From Cadophora sp. MPI-SDFR-AT-0126 (lineage: Eukaryota; Ascomycota; Leotiomycetes; Helotiales; Ploettnerulaceae): a DNA stretch of 64,000 bases. The stretch covers positions 3,782,001 through 3,846,000 of the forward strand of contig JAGMVK010000002.1 of assembly GCA_020747065.1 (NCBI GenBank), written 5' to 3'. Shown piece after piece: positions 52,195 to 63,523 of the stretch. Position numbers and translations under genes: made by a program. How positions within the stretch are numbered: the first letter of the stretch is position 1; each line of letters starts with the position of its first letter. Under the pieces are notes generated by a model. That model searched no databases. It saw nothing but the letters and a program-made list of their open reading frames with translations, and was not told where the DNA came from.

Positions 52195-54031
52195 ATGACG
52201 AAGGAAGAATTTTCTGGTGCGGACCAGCAGGAGTCTATCAGTTCTTCTGAGGACTTGACAACAATTGCTCCCCAACCACAGAACTTCATCGAGCGCGCTC
52301 TGAAGCCAGCTATCTACATCCCTCGATACCCACAATGGATGGTAGGAAAGCCTCTGCTGTGGGCAACGTGCTTCTTTGGTTCATTGGGAGATGCTCTTTT
52401 TGGTTATGATCAGGGTATCATGTCTGGCCTTCTGGTCAACGAGGTCTTCATCAAGCGCTTTTACATTGACCATGGAGGACTTGATGGGACAACGGAGGGT
52501 ATTAATCCAAATTTGATTGGTATGTCATAACTCTCTACGATTTCGTCTGGGCTTATCTAATAGTCTTAAGGTATCACTGTTTCTTGCCTGCAGCTTTCTG
52601 CCGCCATCGGATCTCTTACTGCTGGCTATCTCGGAGACATCATGGGGAGAAAGAGATGCGTGAGAGTTGGTGGATTCATATATTTCGCTATGGCTTTCCT
52701 TCAAGGGTTTGCTCCTAACCTGGCATGCTTCATTGCTGGACGAACGATCCAAGGTCTTGGTGTCGGCTTCCTCTCCATGACTGTACCAGTCATTCAGACT
52801 GAAATCGCAGCTCCCCACAGAGTGAGTTCTGTCTGTTCCCTGACTTTCGTTCCAGCCACTTACAGCAATTTTAGCGTGGTTTGATGGTTGGTGTCGAATA
52901 CACATTCTTGATCGGTGGTTACATGCTTTCCTGCTGGGTTGACTACGGTTTCAATTTCTTCCTCCCAAAGGATACCTCGTGGCAAGGACCATACTTCGTC
53001 CAGATGGGATTAGCATTCATCTTATTCTCCATGTCTTTCTTCCTACCTGAGACTCCCAGATGGCTCGCTCGAAATGGTTTCAAGAAAGAAGCTCTCCAGA
53101 CTGTTGCGGATCTGCATTCTGCTGGCAACACTAATGATGAAGGTGTTCAACATGTTTTCATGGAAATTCAGCAGGCTGTCAAGTATGAGGCCACAATGGG
53201 GAAGGTTACATATCGCGTAAGTTCAATTCCTTAGTAAATTTGTTGGTTCACTACTGATGTCTTCTCAGGAGATGTTCACAAAGTATCGTAAGCGGACGTT
53301 GGTCGGTATCACAGCCCAGATGTTCGCACAGCTCAACGGAATCAACGTCATCTCGTTTTACTTACCTTCCTCGCTCGCCGCAGCTGGTTTCGACAACCGA
53401 CGGTCACTTCTCTTCACTGGAGCTAATGCTCTCATCTACACTGCTGCGACAGTACCGGTTTGGTGGTTGGCAGATAGATGGGGCAGACGACCACTCTTGA
53501 TATTCGGAGGAATTGTAATGGCCGTTGCTCTGAGCATCATGTGCGTCTTCAACCAAGCCAACGGACTCAGCGTCACAACTCGCGCGAATGGTATTTTCAG
53601 CTTCGTTGTTATTTACAATGCTCTCTATGGTGCCACTTGGGGACCAATGCCTTGGCTGTTGCCTGCTGAGATCTTCCCACTTCGTGCTCGGAGCAAGGGA
53701 ATGGCCCTTGCTACCTTTTCCAACTGGTATGCGTCCTACTTTCATAGTGCGATACATGTTACTAACAGCTTCTAGGACTTTCAATTTCATTATCGGCATG
53801 TCCTCACCAGCCGCATTCGACGGAATCCACGGATACTACTATGTCATCATTGCAGGCTTCTGTCTGTTTTCCGTTGGACTTGCCAAGTTCTACTATGTCG
53901 AGACTGCTAATCATACTTTGGAGGAGATTGCGGTGGCATTTGGTGATAAGGCTTTCTTGATGGAGGATGAGCAGGTCATGGCATCTGCGGACTTGACTAG
54001 ACGTCCATCTGTCAAGGCAGGTGGTGTCTGA
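52195..54031 (+). CDS. MFS sugar porter, 5 exons, 543 aa
   Basis: Exons 52195-52519, 52571-52821, 52875-53216, 53269-53726 and 53776-54031 join in phase. Sugar-porter signatures are present: DALFGYDQGIMSG in TM1, GDIMGRKRCVRVGG in loop 2-3, GRTIQGLGVGFLSMTVPVIQTEIAAPHRRG, PETPRWL before the central loop, QLNGINVISFYLP, LADRWGRRPLL and PAEIFPLRARSKG. Twelve membrane spans are expected, with both tails cytosolic. It takes up a hexose or related polyol by proton symport; the exact substrate cannot be told. Intact, with ordinary 49-53 bp introns. Confidence 0.93.
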
Positions 54032-54759
54032 GAAACCCTGAAAGTTTCTCGAAGGTGGAACATTGGTGGACTGGTGGTCCAAGATCTATTGTGGCATGAG
54101 ATTGCGTTTGCGAGGCTTTGTTCTTGTCGAGTATTATCATATATGAGTTCTGCCTTGATCGGCCTTGTCTGAGCAGAAGAGCGTGCCAAAAAAAAAAAAA
54201 AATTTATAGCTAGCTGAGCTGTTATTAAGCTCTCAATGCTCAAATGATCATCGAATTGATTAGACTTGCTTACGATCTCAATATCTCGTTGGCCATGTTT
54301 TGTATTCTGTCCAAATTACTGCTGCTCGCTCCAAAGCTGGACATCTCAGACATCGTACCTAAAGAACATTGTCTGAGTATCAAATGGCACTACTCCAAGA
54401 TTTCTAGACCAGCATATGAGCCACACTAGGTTAGAGAGGCAAAATACGTAGCCCTTAATCCTCATTAGAGAACCATAAGAAAGTAGCTGTATGGAAATGT
54501 GCCAGCAGAACAAAGAAAAACAATGGAGCGATGTCGTTCATCAAAACCGCCTGTGAATTAGCGAAACGCCCTGTATTTACAGTGCGCAAAGCCCTGTGGA
54601 AATGGTGACCTCGCTTCGGATTTGGTGACGGATAAACATTTCTTCCGCGATCGGGCAACGATTTAGTGGTCTGTCAACCTTCAACCCCGCGCTGGAGATA
54701 ATCCTAAAACATTGTATCAACAACGATGTACTCTTACAATCCTGCAAGTATAGCAAGCC
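54032..54759. other. Intergenic region with an A tract
   Basis: A run of 14 A near 54188-54201. The rest is the 3' end of the transporter and promoter of the downstream regulator. No gene seen. Confidence 0.45.
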
Positions 54760-57750
54760 ATGGGCAGGGCAGAACGGCTCCCAACACGGCGCAGCAAAGC
54801 TTGCGACAGGTGCAGAAGTCAGAAGAAACGCGTCAGCATTCCAATGCCTTCATCCAATTCCCATAACTCTCTTGCTGACCTTTGGCTATCCAGTGCGATC
54901 TTGAGCGTCCATGTCGCCATTGCGTTCGCGCACAGAAGGAATGTAGGACACAGCCATTGGAAACAGTGAAGTGAGAGGAGACCTTCTTAGTCGACCAATT
55001 CGAACTGGGCTTATTCATATAGGAAGGTTCGGGCAAGAAGGCAAACGGACGCACCCATGCCCACATCACACCAGCAATCGCCCAACCCCAAAAGACCACA
55101 ATCACAACATACCAGCGAATCGATGCCTAGAGAGAACGAGGGTAGTCAAGATGCAAGCGACAATCAAACTCCACGGTCATCCCACGCTCAGTTGCAGCGC
55201 GAGAACTCCAATCTTCCTGGATTCAATGCCGACTCCTTACAAGCAATAGCCCGAAAGGTTGGGTTGACCTGTATATGTAATCTTGCAGTGACTGACGACA
55301 GATAGATCTTTGGGTCGCGAAAGTCACAGGCATTCAAGGACAGGGCGACATCTGCTATTCCAGGTGGTGGATGTCGAGATACGAACGGCACAAACAGTTC
55401 GAATATATTCCCGGGACCATTAATACCAGTATCTGATATCATCGGCATTGATCTTCCAAGCCTCGAAGTCTGTAACAAGTTATTGGAAACGTACTTCTCA
55501 TCCGTCCATTGGTTCTCACTCGTGGTGTATGAACCGAAGTTCAGAGGCCAGTGTACCGCTGTTGTGGGAAGTGGTTTAGCTAGCCGCAGCGATCATGGAT
55601 TCCTGTTACTTTTGCTCATGGTTCTGATCATGGGCTGTTGGTACACTCCAAAGAACAAAACTCAGGATCTCGGTCTTTCCCCTCAGGATATGGAAGGCTT
55701 GCGAGGCCGGCTGTTGGCAGTTGTGCAACGAGACTTCATGGAACTAATGGATGAAGACTCTCTGGAATTTGTCCAGGTCTGCGCCCTGCTTGGATCCTTC
55801 TACTTGTATCCAGTGTTCCGAATAGTGCAGTATCTGTATTACTAGCGCCGTATTCAGGTGGTCTGATACATACGTCGTACCGTATCTCTGAGACCAAACG
55901 TATTAGCAGGGGTAGTGGTAATACTGTACGGTACGAGGATATACTGAGAAACTGAAGAAATACGGCGCTAAGCTTGAATTGGACTACTAACTGCACAACA
56001 ACACAATAACATCGCGCTAAACAACATAGAATTAAGCTAAAAAAACGATTGCAATTGAAGAACCTTGTAAGAACAGCGATATTAGGGAGGTGAGCAACGA
56101 AATGATTAAAAATCCAAGCATCCGGGCATTCCAAAAACAGCAAAAATACAGCAAAACAGCAACATCCAACACACCCAGGATACAAAAAATTCAGCCCAAT
56201 CGCCCCCCACATGAAAGAAACTCCGTGTAATTCGCAGATGACGTAGCTCCAGTAAGAATCTCTCCCAAATCCTCCCAGCCCCCTCCCAGCCCTCTCAATT
56301 GCGAGGCTGAAGCGTCATTTACGAGGCTAAAGACCTACCCCTCCAACTACCCCGCAACCACGCTAGTATGCCAGTATACTAACAGTGATATTGCAATATC
56401 AAGAAATCAAGCTAATATCACTACGTATTTTCAGGCATAGTCCCATATTCACCACGTATTTTTCAGAATGGTCCCATATCACTGAAGTGGGGGGTGTGGT
56501 CGATACTGCAGATACTATTCGGAACACTGCTTGTATCACGGACGGCCAAGGTTATAATTTTCTATTCTTGGTGCAGCTACGAAAACATCTCAAGCCATGG
56601 ACTTACATCGTGAATCAAGCTCGAAAAGGTCTTTTGAAGATGCTCTGGAGAGGAAGCGTATTTGGTGGACAATATACACCTGGGATAGGCAAGAGTCTCC
56701 ACCGAACATTGTCTCTTACTAGCATCTAATCTTGCATTCAGATTTGCCACTATCACATATGGAAGGCTTCTTGGCATCAACGCCAAAGACTGTGATGTAA
56801 TGATGCCATCTGAGATTTTTTAGAATATTCATTTCGATCCCGTCTGTCCACCGGCACTAGTCTGTCTCTCCTCATATCAGTATTACCTCAACCATGTTTA
56901 CCGAATTGCTTCACCGCTCCTGGAAGATATTTACGGTATGCGCACCGCCAGCAATCTAGATTCGTCTTCCGAGCTTCCACAAAAGGTTTCGATAGCCAAC
57001 AGAGCGCTCTTGGCGTGGCACCAGGATCTTCCACGTCATCTCTAGTGTGATCATCTCAACGATTTGACAGCTCAATCTTCACTGGAAGAGAAGATGCACG
57101 CACTTCAAGCACTCTCGTTGCAATTGACCTACGATAACCTTGTCATTGTCATACACCGGCCATTACTAGCTGGAAAAGGGCAACCCGAGGATATGCCAGA
57201 TGGACGTGGAACATCGCCAGGCTCCCAATTCTCTGACGATGTCCGGGAAGTTGACTTCAAGAGATGTCTTGGTTCTGCTCTACGTATCTCGAACCTTCAG
57301 CGAAAGCAAAACCTCTTCTACTCTGCTCGATCCAGTCACCTTGTCTCTCTCCTGGGAATGAATCTCTTTACTGCCTCGGTTGTTCTCTTCATCTGCGCCT
57401 TGTCCGATACATTGTCCGACACGGCACAGGCGGCCAAACATGGCCTGAAAAGAACACTCCAGATGCAAAAGCTACTGTCGAATCACGCATCACTCTCGTG
57501 GCAATGTAGTATGGTATTGGAAGACTTGGTACAGCTCACCTTGAAGCGAGAGATGGAAGAGATGCTGCGTGATGATTCAGCAGATATCAACGGCAATTTC
57601 AATCGACCGGTAATCCAGCGTCATGGAATGGAGGGTGTTCATATCGGGAACGATGCCCGAGTAGCATCTCAAGCTGGGGCTCATCTTGCTTCCGTTGATG
57701 CTTCCGGTGGACACAATGCGGATGGTTCCCATTTCACTCAGAGTATTTAA
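54760..57750 (+). pseudogene. Zn2Cys6 transcription factor broken by a hAT-type MITE
   Basis: Exon 1 (54760-54831) and exon 2 (54894-54965) form the finger CDRCRSQKKRCDLERPCRHCVRAQKEC. Exon 3 (55027-55257) is a polar linker. Exon 4 from 55306 opens the fungal-specific regulatory domain (VCNKLLETYFSSVHWFSLVVYEPKF, VQVCALLGSFYLY). At 55811 a 719-bp MITE interrupts the codon for FYLYH. Beyond it the domain resumes (HGRPRL*FSILGAATKTSQAMDLHRE, RKRIWWTIYTWDR, YGRLLGINAKDCDV) and runs to 57750 with further TAG codons near 56821 and 57043. The three stops are TAA or TAG where Gln fits. It originally encoded a nuclear regulator; target unknown. It is now dead. Confidence 0.8.
55803..56537. mobile_element. 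hAT-type non-autonomous element (MITE) with perfect 8-bp target duplication
   Basis: The element spans 55811-56529. The ends CAGTGTTCCGAATAGT and its reverse complement (56514-56529) match over 16 bp. The flanks CTTGTATC (55803-55810) and CTTGTATC (56530-56537) are identical. CAGTG ends plus an 8-bp duplication are diagnostic of hAT elements. No transposase inside. A nested inverted pair, AGCGCCGTATT near 55840 and AATACGGCGCT near 55961, adds internal structure. Confidence 0.92.
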
Positions 57751-58020
57751 CTTACTGATGAACGGGCGTTAAACCTTTTAACAGCGCTTTATATAACAGG
57801 TCATAAAAACCTTCCAACAGCCCTTTAAAAACCCTCCTTACAGCCATATGTCCTACTTATCGTTGTCTAGTTTGTATAAAGAAAAACTTCCCGACAGCCC
57901 TACTAATTCCAAACTAAAATAAGATCGACAAATGGCATAAATATCACAGGTCACCAATTCAACAGCTCTATATTAGACTCGTAATGTCAAACTAGAACAG
58001 GATTTCCACATTGTAGGAAT
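57751..58020. other. Convergent 3' region between two regulator genes
   Basis: AACAGCCCT-like words recur (57778, 57819, 57893), a loose short repeat. No coding signal. Confidence 0.4.
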
Positions 58021-59752
58021 CTAGATGATAAATGTGCTGTTTCTAGAGAATAGAACATTTATCCAATTTTGCGTCCTTTCGGGCTCTGAAGGCCTGTTCG
58101 CTGCTGTATTATCCCTAAGTCGAGGGTTAATAGAAAAAAGGGTCGTCGAAACAGTTTCAGAAGCAGGCCAGACAGGCCAGACGTGGTCTCGTAAAAATTG
58201 CAGAGTCTTAGGAATATTGAAGAACGAAGTTTGAGCAAACACATCTTCCAGTTTCTTGTAGAAGAAATATCGATCCTCAACTGATCGCGACTCGGCAGCT
58301 CCGATGAACAGAATCCAAACTAGGTAATGTTCGACAAACCCCGGAGATATGTTACGGACTATTGATTTAAGTGAGGCGAGAAGCTTTGATGCGGACTCGA
58401 CGTTATACAAGCGCGCTGTTTCCGGAGACACGAGATAGGCTTGAGCTCTGTCCGGTTGTAGGGAGTCGCAAGCCCGCAACTTGTAAATTTCGATGGCTTT
58501 CCTGAAAGCGTTGTGTAGGTTGATGTAAGATGCTACAAGTTCAGGATAGAGTATTGCTGAAGCCTGGATTGGGTCAAGGCAGAGCTCTTCTGTTTCTGAG
58601 AACACATTGACTCCATCCACATCCATAAGCGTCCGGCCACACATTTCCATCCTGTAGGGTTATGAGACGGCGATAATAGAGGAAGCGATATCTTTGACAT
58701 ACCAGGCAAACTCATGCTTCAGAAACACATTCATCTCAACGTTCGAAGAAATAGTATTACGCATCAAGGATGCAGATTTCCACGATCTGTAGCTTTGGAT
58801 GAGAAGCTTGAAACTCTCGCCGCCATTGAGCATATCTCCTACAAGCAGTAACAATAAGGTTGCGGGGACAATTGACGATGTTGCAAGGTTTATGTACCGA
58901 ATCCGTGAGAGCTTTCGACAACCAGAGAGGGCAAAGAATCAGCTTCCTCTAAGAAGGAGTTGTATCTTGCTCGAAGATGGCCTGCTGCCGCAGCAGACAC
59001 GGCTTCGCGTACTATGCCGAAATTACACGCCAACGGAAGAAGTAGACGTCGATAGCCGTTATTTTTGCCATCTACCAGAACCAGAAATGGGCATATATGG
59101 GTCTGGTCTGCCGGATCCCATCAGTCTTTGAACCCTAAAATCTTTGTAAAAATTGAATTGACCTTACAATAGTCAAAGAAGAATCTTGTCTGAGCATCAA
59201 GCCGATATGGATTTACCATCATCTGTGGGGCCTGGTGAGTCTTCACTCCTATCGACACTGACCATGCGGCTTGAGCATCATGATCAACTTCGGTCTCCTG
59301 TTGGAAGGGCGGCGTCTCAAAGGACTGGATTCCGTCACATGCAAAAACATGATTCTTTTGCTTCTCCCGGGCGTAAGATGCCGGCGGTGGAAGATTTTCT
59401 GTGACTCGAGTGACAGCAAGAGCGCCAGGCTCCCCAATTTCATCTTTGAAGCGATACCTAATGCCAAATCCTGGACATTTGTATCCTTTGGAGGTGCATT
59501 TCTTACATTGTGGCTCTCTAAGATCACAATTGATTCGTCGCTGGGAACAGATATGACAGCCTGTAAGAATGTCACTTTGGCTGCTCTCACTGGGATTACG
59601 GTACGATTTGGGATGTTGAGGTCGTCAAACTCGTTATACAAAATTCGGGGATGGTCGATGCGACGCGCGAGGAGATAGTAGTGAGAAATGCTCTTACCTT
59701 TTACTTTTCGTCTGTAATCTCGAATTGTTCGCTGGTTTTCAGTCTCGGGCAT
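58021..59752 (-). CDS. Zn2Cys6 transcription factor with Fungal_trans_2-like domain, 5 exons, 474 aa
   Basis: Exons 59752-59698, 59560-59168, 59107-58898, 58838-58703 and 58651-58021 join in phase (intron 1 is 137 bp, the others 51-60 bp). The finger spans the first splice: VKGCHICSQRRINCDLREPQC, then KKCTSKGYKCPGFGIRYRF, with C-X2-C-X6-C-X6-C-X2-C-X6-C spacing. The middle carries FLVLVDGKNNGYRRLLLPLA and AVSAAAAGHLRARY, and the C-terminal part ends DHVWPVWPASETVS. It is a nuclear regulator of a type common next to metabolic genes; the target is unknown. The finger is easily missed because it lies across an intron. Intact. Confidence 0.85.
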
Positions 59753-60481
59753 TTCTTGCGGGGTTTCCCTTCTTCGCAGAAATTCAGAATCAGGAACCCA
59801 GAAATGCGAGTAATTGATAGAGTGAGAGCGAGCGGTGTGGATATCTTCTATGAATGATCGTGCGATCTAGCTATTGAGATGCCTTAAGGAGTCTCACGTG
59901 TTACCCGCAATCGTTCAATTATTGTCATAGAATCGTTTTGGCAACAGGGCTGCTTTTCGGATAGGTAGATGAATGAGCCGGCGCAACAGGGGATCGACAG
60001 GAATATGAGGCAAAGAGGCCAGTGCGATAGTCTACGCTAGCGGCAATCGCCACACCCTTCCCTTGCTGCCCCTTATCTTTCTTATCGTGGTCTCATTTTT
60101 CTTTCCGTTCTGGGTCAGTATGATAGCTTCTTCAGTGTTTCAGCACATACTACGTATATCCAGCTCTGAAAGTTCGCTAATCCCATCCCGACGACAAGGG
60201 TATAGGAATCTTGCTACGTTTATGATTCAGTTCAATCATGAGGTGAGGAGGCGGAGGCTCCGATAGCGAAACTGCAGCCATGTCGTTGTTTGTTACTGCC
60301 CGTTTCGTGTTCCCTAGCGACTATCAGAAGCATGACTGGGAAAATATGAGACTACCTAGACACCAAATTGTCACTGCTGTTGTGTAGGTATATTTGGCTG
60401 ATCGCAGCTCTTTTCTTTGCCCACCACAAATTCCACAAAACATCGATTGTATTCACGCGAACCCTCTCGATTGCCTTCACC
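59753..60481. other. Divergent spacer upstream of the intact regulator and the Rieske stub
   Basis: No exon with a recognisable motif. 60360-60481 may be 5'UTR of the Rieske-type stub. Confidence 0.4.
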
Positions 60482-60721
60482 ATGACTCAACCAAACGTAA
60501 CGACGACCAAATCAACTGGAAGCGTGATTGACAATGGCGCCGGTACTACGTTGCCGGCTTCTTGGTATCGTTCCAAAGAGCTATATGAACTTGAGAGGCG
60601 TGCCATCTTTGGAAAACACTGGCTCATGATCGCGCATTCACTTCGCTTCTCCAAGGTTGGCGAGTTCGTTAGGTATGAGATTGCAGGTGTTGATTGGTAT
60701 GAGTCACATGATGAGTCATGA
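60482..60721 (+). pseudogene. N-terminal stub of a Rieske-type oxygenase
   Basis: MTQPNVTTTKSTGSVID leads into LPASWYRSKELYELERRAIFGKHWLMIAHSLRF and KVGEFVRYEIAGV, the sequence that precedes the Rieske [2Fe-2S] box in fungal choline-monooxygenase-like ring oxygenases. The frame ends at DWYESHDES* before any Cys-X-His or Cys-X2-His motif appears. The catalytic iron domain is also missing, so this is only the first 80 or so residues of a protein of roughly 400. A longer in-frame start at 60368 is possible but less likely. Its missing 3' part faces the missing 3' part of the permease stub on the right. Confidence 0.65.
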
Positions 60722-60830
60722 GTATCATTTCTACCTAGCTTATAGTATTGGAGCCTATGGCTGCCTATCGTTCAGATGGCTTATATAAAGCATCTACAGC
60801 TGTAGTCTTAATTAATCAGTCGAATACTGT

Positions 60831-61464
60831 TTACTGCTCACAATCCCGCCAACTGACACCTTGAATCATGGTGCCGGACAGGTAAGCCACACTGCCAGTG
60901 ATAAGTAGCCAGCCGAAGTTGGATATCCAGCCGGCAATCCATGCGAAGAAATTGGCTTGTTTCCGTGGAGAAAGCTGCGCAACCCAGTGGTATTGTCCAC
61001 CTGAAGTTGGGTACCTTGATATTCTTAGTCACTGTAGATTTTTTGGGGAATTATTAAACCCACATAGACGCCATTTCTGATAACGAAGAGCATGTGGCCA
61101 TGGTACCAGTGAAGGCCAAGATGAATCCATATAGGAGCGACACGGGTCCACCGCTAACCAGCCCGGTGATGAACACACTGCATAAGGTCAGTATGAATCA
61201 ACCCATACATGCGGTATACTTACCATGGCAATGCTTCCCAGGTTGCCATCAATGATACACTCAATGCCAGAATTGAGAAGAAATTGAACGATTTCTGTCT
61301 TATATGAGCGCGAATGCCTTGCGTGCACTGAGTGCGGGTTTCTGTAAGTATACCTTCAGTGTACCGCCCTCCTTCACAGCCACAATCACTTCCTCAGAAG
61401 TATTATTTCCCATAACTTCCTCAGTGGGAATATCGATCTTCTCCGACGCCCTTAAAGACGACAT
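60831..61464 (-). pseudogene. N-terminal half of an APC-superfamily amino-acid/choline permease
   Basis: Start MSSLRASEKIDIPTEEVMG at 61464. Exon 1 is 61464-61354 and the intron 61353-61295. Later exons encode KSFNFFSILALSVSLMATWEALP, then CVFITGLVSGGPVSLLYGFILAFTGTMATCSSLSEMASM, then YPTSGGQYHWVAQLSPRKQANFFAWIAGWISNFGW, with splices in phase. These are the first four or so membrane spans of fungal GABA/choline-type permeases; PTSGGQYHWV is the hallmark. The frame stops at WRDCEQ* (60831), about 190 residues into a protein that normally has about 500-550. The C-terminal two thirds are gone, as for the convergent Rieske stub. Confidence 0.75.
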
Positions 61465-62049
61465 GTTTATTGAAGGACTTTTGTTTGAGTAGTGCTCCTG
61501 AAGAAGATATTAATGAATACAGTTGATGTTGAGCGTTTGAGAAGGAGACCGGAATGTAGTTAATTAAGAGTGGCCACCAACAAGAGCCTCACCTGGATAG
61601 ATTGTTACCCGTTCAGTCTTGATGGGACAATGAGAAGCGCTCCTGAGCCGAACCATGGCAGTCGCATTATACTTTAACTAAATCCCAGAGATAAGAAGAT
61701 ACGCATAATTGGAGATTAAGCGGAGAGCCCGACAGCGAGATAGATTGTCGATACTAAATCCCAGAGATAAGAAGATACGCATAATTGGAGATTAGCGGAG
61801 AGCCCGAGAGCGAGATAGATTGTCGATACTGTCAAGTACTGTCGGGATTGACTACTTTGGTTTAAACAGCTTTGGCTTTCATTTTGCGGTTTGATACACG
61901 TAGGTGGCCAATGCGTCATCGAGGGGCTTATCGGGTCTCATGTTTCTTGCCTAATCTAGCTAGCGTCCATTATTAGCGCATCGTATCTGTGCAGACTGCT
62001 GAGAAATGGATGGCAATTGCAGCTTGGTCATCTGTAAATTGAGAACACC
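61465..62049. other. Intergenic region with a 76-bp tandem duplication
   Basis: Apart from the duplication at 61678-61828 there is nothing recognisable; it includes the upstream region of the permease stub. Confidence 0.5.
61678..61828. repeat. 76-bp tandem duplication
   Basis: The segment starting CTAAATCCCAGAGATAAGAA at 61678 is repeated from 61754. The second copy lacks one A (ATTAGCGG against ATTAAGCGG) and has one substitution (GAGAGCG against GACAGCG). Confidence 0.95.
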
Positions 62050-63222
62050 TTAAACTGTTTGATTTGCTGGGGTGGGAGGACGCTTCCTCTTCTTGGTTCG
62101 CCGTCTCGATATCTTGCCAATGCTTTCCTCTCCAAAAACGGGTTGTCTTGTACGTTGGAGTCTCTCTGCTTTGTCCAAAAACTCCGCAAGCTGTGGGTAT
62201 GTGATTGTAATGCCTGGTAGCTCTTCAGAGTTGAAGGTTGCAACCTCAGAATCAGCGAAGCAGTCGAGGGGAAGATGCAATTCCTTGGTGGTATTGATGG
62301 CGAGTCCGTCTGATGACCGGAAAACCTACAGATGTTAGGTCAACTTCATTAGACGAGTTCAAGACGTACCTCACGGTCAATTACTGCTTCAACATCCAGA
62401 GTTTCGAGACCTTCCCCGTCGTCTTTCAAGTAGCGCGGCTTCCACATCGATATTCGGGCTTCCTTCTTCGTCCCGTATCCTAACTCGAACCCGACAACTG
62501 CCTTGATATTCGCGTTTGAGTACTGGATATAAGTCCATGCCGCCTTGCGTAAGTCTCCGCTATTCTGTGAGCATGCTACCTCATATACCACTCCAGGATA
62601 CTCGGCCTCGTCGTGTTGAAACTGGTCATCCGGCTGTCGTTGGATATAGGGCCGGTCAATTCCGGTGTCATCGTCCGAATCGATCTCTCGCAGCTGTATG
62701 CTTCCAGACCTCACGCTGGATATTCGTGCTGCAAATCTGGCAGCTTCGTCATTTCCGTCTTTGATGCGTTGCAGTTGAGCTTTGGTTTCTTCTGACACTC
62801 GTTCTGAGAAGCTTTCGTGTTTCGCTGTCGGCATACGTGGTATATAGAGGACCTCCTCCAGAGAATTGTATTCCAATCTGTCTTGGTCAGCTCGACTTCT
62901 CTCGAAGGAGGACAGTCTTTGTGGTAGCATACCTCAGTTTGTCGTTCACAAAACTTTGCAATTCAGGAAGCTGTTGTAGCCTCGCCAACAGACTTTTGTA
63001 TTCTGAAGGCCTCACCTTCAATTGTCGCGACGGATCTGCTGAATGCTGGCGTTGTTTGATCAAGTGTAGCACTTCGGAGACTGGGGATTTTGGATTGAGT
63101 GTTGACAGCAATTCATCAGTTGCTGGAGGTGTCAAAGGCAACCGAATCTGCCTTTCCGGCGGTGTACCTCCAGCAGATTCAGGGACAGTAGGCGTCGAAA
63201 CCGAGAATCTCTCGTCACTCAT
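62050..63222 (-). CDS. Conserved-looking fungal protein, possible PD-(D/E)XK-type fold, 3 exons, 357 aa
   Basis: Exons 63222-62933, 62877-62370 and 62325-62050 join in phase from MSDERFSVSTPTVPES. The N-terminal 60 residues are Pro/Ser/Thr-rich, followed by a charged helical region (VRPSEYKSLLARLQQLPELQSF). The middle carries GVVYEVACSQNSGDLRKAAWTY, then NANIKAVVGFELGYGTKKEARISMW. Strand-E-V-x-x-S-Q followed by a helix and a second hydrophobic strand recalls restriction-endonuclease-like (PD-(D/E)XK) folds, but I see no certain Asp or Lys pair. The C-terminus ends in a basic stretch (KISRRRTKKRKR) that could be a nuclear signal. I cannot assign a function; the name is a structural guess. Confidence 0.6.
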
Positions 63223-63523
63223 TGCTCGGCTGGTGTTGAGTTTCGATGTTTGTGTTGCACTGTTGATGCGGGAAGCCGTCAGCTCGGAGTCAGCTCGGAT
63301 ACGTGCAGTCTCTGTGGTAACCTTTATCGCGAGTGAGCGCTATCACGTGGTTGGCGGGCGGCGAAACATTGCGGCATGATATCTGAGGCGGAGCGGAAAA
63401 ACATCACAAACAGCGAGAACGAAATTTTTGGAATTGAGCAACGAAAACCACATCTAGCAGCCCTCCTTTTGGCCAGTTGAGAAGCCTGAGCTTGTGCGCA
63501 TTGCCCAGTGTGACATAGGCAGT
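63223..63523. other. Divergent spacer before the right-edge ORF
   Basis: AGCTCGGAGTCAGCTCGG is a short direct repeat at 63280. The region should contain both promoters. Nothing else seen. Confidence 0.4.
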
